Shown here piece by piece: positions 34,393-47,900 of a stretch of 64,000 nt of DNA. Position numbers and translations under genes: made by a program. Source of the DNA: Asterias amurensis (taxonomy: Eukaryota; Echinodermata; Asteroidea; Forcipulatida; Asteriidae); NCBI RefSeq assembly GCF_032118995.1, contig NC_092661.1, positions 10,416,494-10,480,493 of the forward strand, written 5' to 3'. The notes beneath the pieces were generated by a model that was not told the DNA's origin, searched no databases, and saw only the letters and a program-made list of their open reading frames with translations. Every line of letters starts with the position of its first letter. The first letter of the stretch is position 1.

Positions 34393-35479
34393 TTTTCAAA
34401 CCCCTTCCCAAGATTAGGGTTTATGTTCCCTCTCTTCAAACTCTCTTCTCGAACCAATCCGTTTTGTTGGCCCTTCTCGCTAATTAATTGGTTACTGTGT
34501 AGTTACAGAAACTTGTTTACTTCTGTGGTTGCTTCGGATATTTTTTTGCTCTGCCTTCTCTAAAACCTGTCCACACTGTCTTTGGTTGGGCTTCCATTTT
34601 CTTAACAAGTATTTTGTGCTTTTATTCATTTTTTTCAAACTCTCTTCCAAATTCATGGACTTGTGATCTTATTGTGTGTAAACCATAGCAATCGCTCAAA
34701 TTAGAAAAACTTGTAAATTCACTCATGATTTTTACTGATGAGCTTTGATCTCTTTAGGCAAAGCTTGTATTATTTATTTATTTTGGTTGTACATCCCTGC
34801 CTGTAATCTCCGAAGACATGGGGTGATAATCCACATGGATGTCAAATTTCTTCCTAAATTTCTTGGTTTTCTTATTTTCTCCTTCCTAAAGCATTTCCAC
34901 TTTGCTATTTTAAGAATCTTGAATCAATAATAAAGGTCAATTAGGAGAAAAGGGTATTCAAGTTTAGTAGCAAAAAATTTGCACTCATACACTCTTAATA
35001 TTAAAGAGCTTTCATCTTTAGATAAAACATGAATCACAAACATAATGTCAGGAACAACGATACTAAGTTCAACTTCTGTTTTCCATTCATTATGATGGCC
35101 CTTGCCTTTCATTTTAAGAGCTCAAGATGCTAATCCACTATCTTTAAATAAGACAATCCCTTAAGAATCTCCTGCTTTTCAACTGTCCTTCAGTCTTCAA
35201 GTAAGATTTTCATCTTCTAAATTGTCAAGCAAATAGAACTTCTGCTGGTCCTTGCCTTTCATCTCTTAAGTCTCATCAGGGTGATACTCCGCTATATCCT
35301 TAAATAAGACATGGATCGGATTTCCAATCCCGTCTAGAATCTCCTCCCTTTCCTCTGTCCATTAAAGATTTTCCTCTTCTGAATTGTCTAGGTAGTAAAA
35401 AGACTATGCAAAGCTTAATACACATCGGTGTAAGGGTTAAACAAATTATATTCTTTATCCTCGATGCAAAACTAACATC

Positions 35480-35530
35480 AAGTTGATGAGGTACAAGATG
35501 CAAGGGGTTCGAATCCCGCCCGAGCGATTT
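35480..35530 (+). repeat. tRNA-like T-arm of a SINE
   Basis: GGGGTTCGAATCCCGCCCG is an exact B box with a paired T stem. The flanking segment TTCTTTATCC is repeated near 35620, so a local duplication is present. Confidence 0.5.
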
Positions 35531-35654
35531 GTCTGTGGAGTCTCTTTTCACTGAAATCGGAAATGTACTGAGCATATTTTGATTAATACACATCGGAGTC
35601 AGGGTAAAAATAAATTATGTTCTTTATCCCTGAAATTAATATCCATCAAATCGT

Positions 35655-35748
35655 TACGACCGGGCTAACTCAGTGGTCTAGTGGTAAGACATTTGCTCTA
35701 GAAATGCAAAGGTTGAGGGTTTGAATTCAACCAAGTGATTTGCCAGGG
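35655..35748 (+). repeat. tRNA-derived SINE head
   Basis: CTCAGTGGTCTAGTGGTAAG is a strong A-box region. GAGGGTTTGAATTCAACC is a mutated B box 30-40 nt on. It resembles the element at 7452-7530. Confidence 0.6.
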
Positions 35749-35830
35749 AAAGCACTGACTGGTGTAAAAACTAATTCCAATAGATGTTGTTTTCAGGAAA
35801 TATTTAACATTACCCATTGACTTTTAGCAA

Positions 35831-36140
35831 ACTGAGTTGTGTGACATGACCATTCACCATGCGTTCGTTAAGGTCGCAAACTGAGTTCTGTCACATGACC
35901 ATTCACCATACACGCGTTCGTGAAGGTCACAAACAGAGTTCTGTCACATGACCATTCACCATACACGCGTTCGTGAAGGTCGCAAACAGAGTTCTGTCAC
36001 ATGACCATTCACCATACATGCGTTCGTGAAGGTCGCAAACTGAGTTCTGTCACATGACCATTCACCATACACGCATTCGTGAAGGTCGCAAACTGAGTTC
36101 TGTAACATGACCTTCACTATACATGCGTTCGTGAAGGTCG
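35831..36140. repeat. 53-bp tandem repeat, six units
   Basis: Unit core CACATGACCATTCACCATAC plus GCGTTCGTGAAGGTCGCAAA; the first and last units are diverged. Confidence 0.88.
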
Positions 36141-36479
36141 ATCTGCTCCACTCTCATCGCCCTAAAGTGGGCTGTCTCAACTTGTTGCACATTAACTGCA
36201 CAGTTGGTTAAAGTGTAAACCATCGTGAATATTCAAGCAATATTTGAAAGATTTATGCAATTTCATTGCGGGGTACATAGATGTACATGTAATATTTACA
36301 GACTTTATTCATCAACTAGAATACAGTCGCTGTATTGAAATGACCAAGTTGTGCGCTTATTGTAATGACTTCACTACAGAAATAGTGTTATGGAAATATT
36401 GTATGATGGATGTGATTCCAAGGCAGGGTACAGGATGTTTTATAATCACATAACCAATATAGTTCACATGTACTAAAAT

Positions 36480-36605
36480 TTACTTCACTCTTGTCTGATT
36501 GCTGAGTGAACAATTTGAAAGTAATGGTATAACTGAAAAGATTTACTTCATTCACCCTTGTTTACATTCTGAGTGAACAATTTGAAAGTAATGATAACTG
36601 AAAAG
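36480..36605. repeat. Duplicate of about 65 bp
   Basis: GAGTGAACAATTTGAAAGTA recurs after about 68 bp with flanking TTTACTTCA. Confidence 0.7.
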
Positions 36606-36609
36606 CACT

Positions 36610-39360
36610 TCATTGTAATTTCTAAGGATAGATCCTCTATTTTCATGTAGAGAGTGCATTTTACAACAACTCCCAATTTTCTATGAATTGCTTTTAGTAT
36701 AACAGCACAGCAAGAAATGTTACCGATAACTTTGTTATGAGAAACGTTTAAAACTATGAACATTGAGAAAATAGATTTTTCTGGAGAAAATCTTGAAATT
36801 ATAACGTTGCGGTCGAATCCTGTACCCTGTCTTTCAAAGCTTTACTATCTTGAAAATCTAATGCATTTATTACATTTTATTTGCAGTGAGCTTTTGGTGT
36901 TGAGGAGATGGATCAGCTCTGGATGGAACAATTCTTGATCATTGATGTCTCATCTCATTTGTCTGGATCTTCAGTGAGGTCTGCAACAGCCTCCTTAGTA
37001 ACTCACAACAAGGCAATGGGAACATGTTATGCAGTGTGTTATAATGGAAGAGCAAATCCATGGTAGTGGAAAGGATATAAGGTTATAAGCTTAAAAACCA
37101 GGCACATGGTAGAAAAGGGCCTTTACCAGCTAGAAATGTGTAAAATACTTCAATCAAGCTTAGTAGAATGTCTTGCTAAGTTATGCCTAAAAAGCCCACT
37201 ACACTTGTACAAAGAAGTGCTAAGATTCAAAAACTAAACTTGAACAGCGAGTTGACTTGCTGAAAATGTTTTGAAAATTAACTAAAAGTTTCACTTGGTA
37301 AGTTAAAACATATTGCAGCAACTCATTTGAAATTTGTCACAGTGTTTTTGCAATTTCTGTTCTGGCCAAACAGAAATTACATGCAGAATAGTTTTCCTGA
37401 GGTAGAGGGCATTATGATAATTTATGTACAATATAACAGTGACAAAATTGCATTTCAACAAATTTTGTTAAACTCATACTTGCGAGACATCAACCACATT
37501 GGTAATTTGGTGAAAAAAAGGCTTGATAGATTTTCTCCATGTGCCTGGTTACAAAGTCAAAGCACAGCATCCATTTATTCATTGCAAAATATATCAAATA
37601 CTTAGGTCTTATATAGCTCTTTTATCACATTAGAAAGGCATCTCAAAGCACTCATTATTTTTGCAACAGATATTAAGAGCTTATTTTGATTCATGAGATC
37701 CATTTATATAGCACCTTGTTAAGGTTTAAGGTGATGCAGCGTAGTCTGCTGTCAACCATGCCAGAAACACTGAAGCAAACCCTTTCTCTGAATGATAAAG
37801 TGTATTTGGTTCCTTCAAATTAATTTTACCCCAAATAGAACCTCCAACTTTACATCCATTCAAAGGATGAAACAGTTATGGTCCAGTGTTTTGCTCTGGA
37901 CACAAGTGCCAAAATGAGACTTTAACCTAATCACGTCCACCAGAATTTTTGTCTAGCGCAATAAAATGAATTTTGAAGGGTGAAAAGAAAACCCTCAATC
38001 CTTAGTTCGACAGATATTAGGAATGATCAAAATTTGACATTCCAACCAATCATTTGAAGCTAACTTGTCATCTCATTATAGCAGTACCTTCTAATTGATG
38101 TGTTTCATTGAACTTGAAACTCTCTCAACTCAAGACAAGAATACATGAAGTTTGACACTGTCGGTGCACCACCTCATTTTTGGTCATGGTGAATACTTTA
38201 CATTAACAAGGATGCTGTGCTTTGGCTTTAAAAAGTTTACGAAGGGAATTTTAATGTGTTATTTTATCTATCATGATCTATTACTAGTTATAGTGATTGA
38301 GTTTTGAATTAGATAGATTGAATTGAATATAAGACTTTGATAATGATGAAAATGTACACTGGCACATCATATTTCTACTTGTAATCCAACTATAAATACT
38401 GGTCAAAATGTAGCTTTTATACAGATCCAGTCGGGTAAAAGAGCAACTAAATAATGTGAGTCGTTAGACGTCATGGATCACCATGAACTTCAGACAGAGT
38501 ACTGTAGTATATTCCACTAGCAGTGTACTGCTGTGCATGAATCTCCAGAGAGCATAACAACTTGTGTAAAATCACAAGTAGAGAACTTGAGTTTGTGCAT
38601 TCATCCCACGCACATCGCTACAGTTAGCGTTTGAGTGCGAAGCGCTACAATGGTGAAACGAGCACTGATAAAGCGCTAAAGCTGAGCAAAGAATGGCAAA
38701 GTGTCACGGTGTTTTTATTACACACCAAAAAAACTGATCGAGAATCAAACCTCAAGCAAGCCAGTTAACAAACCAAGGCTGGTAAGCTAGCTATTTGCTA
38801 ACAAGCAGCTACCAGCACTGATATTGATCACTCTAACCTAAAGAGTGAAGGAATTGCTCTCAAAAAAGCATCTGATTGCAGTGTTACAGAATCGACACGA
38901 CTCCGATTTCTGTGATTTTACAAAAAACGCAAACCTGCATTGACTGCAATTGTACTCTACTCTAATACTCCGTCCTCCCGCGACTGTCATGTATCAATAA
39001 GTGAGCTGACAACTTTATGAATACATGGTACACACACTTCATCTTGGTCATTCTGTAGAAAACACTTTTTGAGAGGAAAAAAAACCTTTACATGTCAATG
39101 TATGAATTGTGTTGCATTCAAAAACTATCTTTGAAACAGAATTGAATCAGATCAGTCTGCTAGACTTGAATGTACATATAGTAGGTGTTCATTGTGAAAA
39201 ATTCAACTCACTTTTCAGTTATAAAATCATTCAAGATTCAATGGTGGTGTGTGTACCTTTAGTAAGAAGGAATATGATGTGCCAGTGTACATAGTGTTGA
39301 TATTTAATAAAAAAAGAATCTATTGTTGTGTTTATTTTGTTGTCTGTTATGTGTTGGGAA
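36610..39360. other. No feature seen
   Basis: AT-rich unique-looking sequence with scattered short ORFs; a possible acceptor TTATTTGCAG near 36885 has no matching coding frame. Confidence 0.4.
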
Positions 39361-41288
39361 GCATCTGCTTTCTATTTCAATCTTGTTGCAGCACTGGACC
39401 TTTATCACGCAAACGCCATCTTGTTTTTATTATTGATTTTTTTTTTTCTTTCACGGTAAAAAAAAGCAAGGCTGAAAAAACAGAGTTTAGCCATTTACAT
39501 GTTCGTTGATTGATCTGTCTTGAAGGCACAAGGAGTGATATATGATAGCATTGATATATTGCCGGTGCTGTTACAGCAATATTGCTAACAAAACTTGCAA
39601 TTGTGGCCAATCCAAATTATGAGTCATCTTTAGTCACAATGTGATGGGCAGAGCAGCATTGCCAATGGCATGTAGTCAGACTGCTCTCGCTGTTGATGAA
39701 GTCAACCAATTTCTGAGACCAAGTTGTTGTTTCAAATACAGGGACAATTGAAGAGTGTAATCTGTTTGTACTCAGATGATGAAACAATGCAACATTATCT
39801 CACCTGAGCAATGAACAAAAAGTTCGATATCATATCTTAATAAAAAACATTTTTTTAGGGCAAAGCAACGTCAAAAAGATGGCATAATTGAAGTGTTCAA
39901 CCTGTGTGTACACAGAGAATGAAACAATGCCAAATCAAGTCACCAGAGCAATGACCTGAAAGTTCAACATCAGATCATTAATGAAGCAACGTCAATTAGA
40001 CACTTGTTTCAATTACTAGGCATAACCAGTGCCCTTACAATGGACACAGCATACTCTCCGAAACTTGAGTCCACCGGTTCCAGCGGAACCAAATACTCAA
40101 AAGAGAGATTTTTACCACTTGCATTCTTACTTATCACCAGTGTCATCTGATTGTACTCAAATGACGAAACCGCAAATCCGATCATGTGAGCAAGAAACAA
40201 AGGCAAAGTTTTAGCTTCACTTAGTATGCAATGAAAACCTTATTTTTTACCAAAACAAGTTGCTTTGCCCAACAAGATGGCGTGATAAAGGTCCGAAACA
40301 CTTCTTGTATATATGTGAACGGTGAGTGCAAGGGAAGGTACAATGTTAGAAACAATTTACCAAACTACGACCAAAAGGTCACAAGGTTCCTTAATTGAAG
40401 GAAACAATTCTCCGCTAAAACTACAAAGAGTTGTTGGACAACATCTTTTTGTAACACATGAAAACCAACATGTGTGTTTTCTCACAAAATGGTGAAATTT
40501 CAAGGAGACACGTTACTTTCAAAAGTGTGAAAAAACTTCTTGGAAAAATTTAAATGCAAATACTTTATCACTAAAAATGTGTCTTACAATTCGATCAATA
40601 TTTTTTACTGTTTGAGCAGTTTAAATGCAAGAAAAACTTGCATTTTAATCTATAAAAGTTGTCTATCAATTTCAACCAACAAAAGTTGTCTAACAATTTC
40701 AACCAAATTTGTGGTGCTGTTTAAGCACTTAAACGCAAGAAAAACTTGTGTTTGCTTTATCTTTAAAAGTTGTTTTACGACTTTAACTAAATTAGTTAAG
40801 CTGTTTGAGTATTTTAAGGCCAAAAAACATGGCCGACAACTTCAACTTAATTTGTTATGTTGTTTGAGCATTTCAGCACAAGAAAAACTTGTGTGAAGTT
40901 GACATCTCTAAAAGAGTCGCACAATTTTTACCAAAATTCAAACTGTTTGAGCATTGTAATGCAAGAAAAGTTTGCGTTTTTATCTCTAAAAGATGCCTGA
41001 CAATTTCAACCAAATTTGTTGTACTGTTTGAGCATGTTAACATAAGAAAAACTTATGTTTTTTATCTCTAAAAGAGTCGCACAATTTTGACCAAAAGTCA
41101 CACTGTTTGAGCAATAAAAACTTGCTTTTTTTTTATCTCTCAAAGAGATGTTTAAAAAGGCCACAAATAAACTGTTACAATTTCTATGAAGTTTGTTAGA
41201 CAACTTAAACTCCTTGAAAATAGTACCTTCCCTTTAAGTTCACATATAAAATAGTGCTGCAACTTGTATTGAAATAGAAAGCAGATGC
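39361..41288. mobile_element. Possible 1.9-kb non-autonomous element with inverted ends
   Basis: GCATCTGCTTTCTATTTCAA at 39361 and its complement TTGAAATAGAAAGCAGATGC ending at 41288 are exact over 20 bp. The similarity continues inward to GTTGCAGCACT / AGTGCTGCAAC. GGACCTTTATCACG (near 39400) is mirrored near 40285, and ACCTTCCCTT (near 41225) near 40335, so the interior has nested inversions. Contains the array at 40580-41200; no transposase. Confidence 0.6.
40580..41200. repeat. Tandem repeat, about 75-108 bp, seven units
   Basis: Core CTGTTTGAGCATNTTAANGC, then AAGAAAAACTTG and ATCTCTAAAAG. Runs of open frame (118 and 60 codons) across it are repeat-derived. Confidence 0.8.
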
Positions 41289-41289
41289 A

Positions 41290-42450
41290 TTATGGGGGGC
41301 CTAGGGACTTTATATATGGGGAGGGTAAGGACTTAGAGGGCAGTACACACCACTTAGAGGGGCAGCAGAGTCTGAAATAAAGACTAAGTATACACCAGAG
41401 TTCATGTCTCTTGTTATTTATTCACATGTGATCATGAATATTCATATTAAAATTTAAATTTGACCTTTGAACTTTGACCTTTAAAAAAAATAAAAAAAGG
41501 GAGTAGCACCCCAGTGAATGCAAGCCCCCCCTGATGCTCACACAAGTGTTCCCCGCCCACAGGTGTCAGCAGACTTAGTCAGTGAGTGCCCTCTAATCAA
41601 CACCAACCAGTGAGTGGCTTACAGCAATGTGTTCAGCAAGTCCCAAGACTAAGTCTGTGTGGCCAAGGCCCCTCTGTTGACCATAACAGGGAAGGATCTA
41701 ATGAACTTTAATAATCAGTTAACTTAAACCATAGAGTCGGATGTAGTCTATCCACCATTCTCGGAATTATTCATGTCGAGAAACGCCCACAACGCCAACT
41801 CTGAAATCTCTCAACCTGGTTATTAAAGAAGTTACATAATTGCATCATAGCTTTAAATCAAATCAAATGAATTTTTATAACAAATAGGGAACATTTTTGT
41901 GAGCTTTCTACAACAGTTTAACGCAATCTTCAGATATACAAGTCACTTTTGTTTCAGCTGCTCTGAACGTACTTTGGCATTGTCTCATTTATTAACTCAT
42001 AAACCTCTGCTTTAAGTTGTGTCTGTTACCGTAAAATATTAACTTGGTTGCCACCATGTTTGGTTACCTCACAAGAAGTAATAGTTTAAAGTTGAGCAAG
42101 TTAGTAAAAAATTTGCATATTTTGTGTTCTAACGCCTTAATTTTTAAAGTTACATGTATCCTTAACGATAACTGTTCTTTTTGAAGGAAACTACGCTAAA
42201 AGCTCTGCTTAATTTAGGTTGTGTCTGTTACCGTATCGTTTGCCATTAAGTTTGTTTACCTTACAAATAGTAATTGTTTTGAAGTAGAGTAAAAATTGCA
42301 TCTTCAGTAGTGTTCCAACGACTTAAGATTCCAAGTTTTCCTTAAAGTTTATGGTTCTTTTCAACGGAAATGAAACTAATGATCTTGCAGTAATAACCCA
42401 CATGTTTTTTTTTTCTGAGAACGGAATTCAAAAGCACAAACAGTGAAATA
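41290..42450. other. No feature seen
   Basis: Starts with a G-rich 60 bp (GGGGGGCCTAGGGAC) and then ordinary AT-rich sequence. Confidence 0.4.
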
Positions 42451-42452
42451 TT

Positions 42453-42690
42453 ATATAGAAGAGTTTGCGGTAACACCATGTAATAACAATCTCTAAATGA
42501 GTTGGGGTGGTTCTGAAAAGAACCGTTGGGTTAACTCAACGTTTCGATCAGTATGCTCTGATCGTCTTCATCAGAAGACGATCAGAGCATACTGATCGAA
42601 ACGTTGAGTTAACCCAACGGTTCTTTTCAGAACCACCCCAACTCATTTAGAGATTGTTATTACATGGTGTTACCGCAAACTCTTCTATAT
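42453..42690. mobile_element. Perfect palindrome, 117-bp arms, hammerhead-like core
   Basis: Arms 42453-42569 and 42574-42690 are exact reverse complements around ATCA. On the minus strand, 42574 to 42540 reads CTGATGA, then a hairpin CGATCAG/CTGATCG, then AAACG, which resembles the core of hammerhead ribozymes found in the terminal repeats of Penelope-like retroelements. A diverged single-arm copy lies at 8285-8336. No reverse transcriptase ORF is present. Confidence 0.85.
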
Positions 42691-42694
42691 CTTA

Positions 42695-44320
42695 TCTCCA
42701 CCATGCAAAGTTTCAAATCCTACTTAGTGAAATATTACTTCAAGAAAAAAACGCGGGGAAATGTTCGTAGATATTTGTTTAACGTGAGTTTCAAAGGGTG
42801 TACAAATAGTGGTTAAAGTTACCATGAACGAGTTGCCATGGTAACAAAAATTCTATGACACAGAATTTTTCATAGAAACTAATCTTTCTTTCCAGAGGTT
42901 TTAAATACTTGTATTTCTTTCTACTTTCCTGTTTTGTTTGTTACTTGTAGGGCAAACAAGTTTAGGAATTTGTTTAGCTTTTACAAGAATGAAATTTGCG
43001 CATGTTATCTTAGTTTGCATTTTGCCTTAATTGGCGCTGATAACTTCCAATCATTTACAGCTTTCATTAGTTGATAAAGTTACCTTTTTGCTTAAAACTA
43101 CGTCAGGATTGTAATTATATATCGTCTAATTTGAGGCAATTCATAGATTTGAATGTACTTTCCTTTCTCGAAATGAACTGTCTGTGGCAATTTGGAAATT
43201 TTAAACTTTCTAGCTTATAGAGTCACCTTTGTCAGGCCTTTTGATTTACGTTGTAGCTACCCAACAAAATGCGTAGGATTTTATGTGACGCTAAACTCTT
43301 CTGCTACTCAAAAACAATGCAAGTTGGCTACTCATCTACGCTCACATCCCATGAGTGGTTTTGAAACAGTGGGTTGTTAAACACAACTGTTCCTTCTGGG
43401 ACAATTGACAAGGCTTTAAATCTCTCAATAGAAGGGATTCCTTAATATGGATTGCAAAATTTCTAAAGCATGGTTGCATTTTATACTTGGGCATTTTGGG
43501 TGAACGCAAGTCGCAGGTGTCCGCAAGTCATGGGTGTTTACAAGGGGTGGGTGCACCACGTGTTGTACACAAGTTTTACACGAACTTTCAAACGAGATGT
43601 CATGATTTTTTGACACCAACAAAACTAAACATTTTCAAAGTTGTATGTTTATGTATGTTCAAAAACAGGTATCTGCTTTTACTGTCAAGTTGATGAAACT
43701 AGAACTCCAGTTTCTTTTATTGATGCAGCATTTCCATCATGCCATGGCTAACTCTTACTCTACTGGTAAGTATTTCTTTTTTGTTTCAATTTAACATACT
43801 ATGGCCCTATCCTTGCATTGTTTTTGAGTAACTCATTTCCCCTGTACTACGGCCCAGTGTGCCATTACTTAACACCATACTCAGTTTGTGGCGCCATTTG
43901 TTGACGATGTGGTGGTAATTTTGAATTTTGCGGATCCAGTGGAGATTCAACGCTTCAGTTGAATCTCCCCCTTACTTCTTCTCTGGGGCAGTGTGTGTGC
44001 CGGATAGTCCTGTTAATTTCTACCTCCCTAGTGGATTGTCACTAGTGTTTTTTTTTTTCTACAACATAGGGGAGGGGCAAACTTTTCAATCTTATAGTTC
44101 TAAGTTTTTCTATAATACGATGTGATTGTAATCCCAAACAACAATAATTTGTAACAGTTTATGCTTCAATTCTGCTTGGAGGAAAAAAGTTCACTTTAAA
44201 CATGCTTAGCATTTAAGTTCCCAAGAAAAAAAACTTTCTAACACTTTTAAAAATTTGAAATAGATTACTTGCTAGTAACCTATTTCCTCATTGGTCTCAG
44301 GGAATACCAAATACTATCCG
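42695..44320. other. No gene recognised
   Basis: Short ORFs only, none with domain character. Confidence 0.4.
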
Positions 44321-44321
44321 G

Positions 44322-44513
44322 GCCCAATTCCTTAGAGCTCCTTGCACAAAGAATATTATTGCTTACACATTTTCTGCTAAGCAAAATTGAGCATGATACC
44401 AGTCACAGTATATGAAATGGTACAATGGATGGGTTACCTTTTTCTGGTAAGCATAATTTTGTTATGCTTAGTAATTTGACGTGCTTTATAAGCAGCTCTA
44501 TGGTATTGGGCCT
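44322..44513. mobile_element. Foldback element, family D
   Basis: GGGCCCAATTCCTTAGAGCT at the left and AGCTCTATGGTATTGGGCC at the right. Confidence 0.75.
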
Positions 44514-44639
44514 GCATGTGCATTTGTTCTTTAGTTGGGCTGTTGTACACAACACACTGTTTTGTGTACAATTAGCAAAAAGGGGTAGTTTTTGTTTGTG
44601 GAATTAATTTGCCTCAAATTTGATAATTTTTCAACATCT

Positions 44640-44907
44640 ACAATGTCAAAGTAATCCATCTGGACTTCCTCAACATCTACATGTACATGGATTGTTTCTA
44701 CGACTTCTATTCCAATTTCTATCTACTTGTTCCTACTTACAACGCCCCTCCCCTTTTCTTCCATTTTCAACAGGACGTCCGGCCAATTTACACCCCCTAC
44801 TTGGGCCTGGATCCGCCCTTTTTCAAACTGCCCCTCAGTATCAAGGGAAACTATGGTGCCTTTTATTGACACAGGGTTTGCCAGTCCTGCCTGTATATGT
44901 CCATGGT
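44640..44907 (+). other. Unidentified pyrimidine-rich open stretch, possible exon
   Basis: About 200 bp is open in all three plus frames and ends at a good donor (TCCATG|GTAAGATT near 44909). A second candidate donor, CTACTG|GTAAGTAT, lies near 43766. All frames being open reflects C/T-rich composition, so coding cannot be inferred. No known protein recognised; an untranslated or noncoding exon is as likely. Confidence 0.2.
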
Positions 44908-44909
44908 AA

Positions 44910-47900
44910 GATTAATTGATGTTTTATGAATTCATGCACTGTACACATTACTATACATCCTCATGTGTATCGGAGTATGCTGTATGCATAACCACTATAC
45001 ACTAAGCTCACATGTAAAACTATAAGCAGGCCCTGGGAACAGTCTACATCACAAACAAATGTTTTTTGAAGTATTCAAAAATCGAACCACGATAAGTCTG
45101 GATTCCATACCGTATTCAAGAACTTTAATGACTTTTTATCCCAAAAAGAATCTTTACCAAGAAACAGGGAACCATGTTCAAAAAGTTGAAATCCATTCCA
45201 CTGGGACTAAGAGCAACGGACATGCTCAAAGGCCCTCTTACTTTAACTTCCTGATTAGTAAAGATTGGTTTGCATTCATTACTGAAATGATACACAAATT
45301 GATGTTAGTGTTTTCATTGTTGGGATCAGTGGTATTACCAGATTCATGTGGTAGGAGGATAGTAGGGGTAAAGACGTAATTTAGAGGGGCTGTTTAGTAC
45401 ACAATCATTAATTTATACATGGGTGGCGGGCAAGAGGGGTGGCGGGCAAGAGAGGTGAAAGGGAGCCACCTCCAATTGCAAAGGATTTGTTGATCAACAA
45501 AAGAATTAGGCTACTCAGTCAAATACATTGCTGAGTGGATAAAAACACCAATTGATATTTGTGTTTTCACTGTCGGGACATTTTCAATAAATGCTAGAGG
45601 AATCCAAACTCGTGTTCTTCCGGGTCAAATAATGATAATGATATGGTACAGCATTTACATAATATGGTACAGTATTTGTGGTTCTGTGAAAACTGCTAAA
45701 CTGTAACCAGTTTGCTGTTAAATTGAGATTCATATTCAGCCATCTATTACATGAGTTTTATAGCCAATTCTGTTTTGTGTGCACGAGGCCTAGATTGAAA
45801 ACAATTCACTAAATTTACTAACATGATAACCCCCCCCCCCCTATCATTCGAACATGAAGCATTGATTCTTACTGAATCAAAATGGTTTTGATGGTAGTTG
45901 AAATTGGTGTCCGGTATTAGTAAAGTGTTTTAAGAAATTCATTTTGGACGCCCCTTTCTTTTGCAGACATAATTTGGTCTGCTTCCTTCATTGGCATGTT
46001 TTAACAGCACCCATCCCCAATGCATAGACAAATGTTATGTTTGTTCTCTTTTGTTTATTGGTCTTTTTACATTAATATTGTTCTTTGATCACCATAGATT
46101 GATGTACTCATGATTAAGAGCTGTTTCTATGGTGCTTTGAAACAATTTGACTTTGGAATTTGACTATGGAAAGATTGTGTGAGGAGCTTAAACAAGGTTA
46201 ACTAGAAACCAAATGCTGTACCATATCATTATCACATCCACTTCAGTGATCCTAAAACATGTTACAATGTAGCTTCCCATGGCCTGCTATAGTGTGTATC
46301 AATGCATATGACTGGGGTCGATTTCACAACAGTTTTCCTAGCTTAGGACTCGTCCAGACTCCTAGGCAATGCTGAGAGATATGACCACACCTAAGTTAAG
46401 ACCAGTTACTGGTCCTAACTTCAGGTAAGGCTAGTCTTATCTCTTTGTGAAATTGGCCCCTGTACCTTTCACAAAACAAGAGTCACCTTGACTTTTGACC
46501 TTTGAGACAATTTCTTGAGCACTAAACGCAAATGAGGATCTGACCACTACTTGGCCAAATAAGACTGTCACCTTTCTAAATTAAAGCATCAATTTGCCAG
46601 AAAAGAAGTTCGCGCTACTTGGGCTACCTATCCTAGTTGGACTAAATCCACCTTCCTAAATTTTAGCTTTTTAGTGTGCGAAGAAGTTTTCCACACTTGG
46701 AATACTAATGGAATGTACACTTCAGTTGGGATGTGATAGGGAGCCTAGCTAATAAATAGGCTGTTGAACTAAAAGCATGAAAGCTTGAGAGAGCGCAAAA
46801 GCTTGTGAGCGCGAAGCCTGCTTACTGTACATACATTTATCTTTGGATTTAAATACTCTTATCTGCAATCTGGGGCATTCAATATGGTTTTTATCTTCAT
46901 GTTTTTATGAATTTAATAATCTAAATGAAAAGAAAACCAAAACTGGGGGAAACAAGATTTGTTTTCTTCATTTATTGGGGGTGTACACAAAACGGATTTC
47001 CAGTTAAAAACAGAAAAATGACACCCCTGCTTACTATATTGAAGCTTGGTTGACTTTTTGAGGTAGGACTTCTTAGTTACAGCAGCTACTTTGTTCTTGA
47101 AAAACCTTTCTAAATTATCATTGTTCCTTTCTAAAAATGTTTTGGCTCAGTTCATTTTTTGTAATATAAACCTTTAACCACCTGACTCATAGTGACCGGT
47201 GCTCCTCTTTAGAAATTGTGACAAAACAGGTACTTTACAAAGTTATTATGCATGATACTGTAGGGCTGTATACACCATTGGTAAAAAGATAGTGGTCGTA
47301 GCATTTGGTCTAGAAATCAAGGAAATTAAATGGGAATTTAAGTTAAAATTCTCAAGTTGGGAAAGAAGATTTTCAAAGTGCAGTTGGTGTCAAGTTTTCT
47401 TGGCGTCAAATTTTGTATTGAGCCAGAACATTTTTTTAAAAACAAGATATACAAATTTCACAAATCTTTGCAAAGTTTGTTGGCAAGTTTTTCCAACGAT
47501 GTCAAGTAATTCTTATCTTAAAATTCTGTATTAACAACCAAAAAGTTTTGGCCAAGATATCAAAACTTCACAAATCTTTGCAAAGTTTTTCCACATTTTT
47601 TTGCCAATAACAGTGGGGTTTATTTTCAATCCCCTTCATGATTAATTTCAGAATGAGGTGACATTTGTTTCCCAGGCTAGTGTTTTCATTTCTTTCAAGC
47701 TGGAGGGTTAAGTAAAAACACTCTTTAAATTAATTTTATGCTTTTAATTAGTTTTGTACTTATTATTGTTGACAATTTTCAGCTATATTTCAAGTTCTAA
47801 AAACCCAAGCTATGTAATTTGTGTTTTTTTGTAACCCCCAATACTTCACTACAGTCAGAACAATCTAGACATCAGTTAATCATTTAACTTCCCTTTGCAC

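Noticed and set aside
35300..35593. 97-codon minus-strand ORF
   Set aside because: It reads through a tRNA-like T arm (GRDSNPLHL is the translation of GGGCGGGATTCGAACCCC), so it is SINE-derived.
40540..41071. 118- and 60-codon ORFs on the plus strand
   Set aside because: They follow the tandem repeat; the repeated NARKTC...KSC peptide mirrors the DNA unit.
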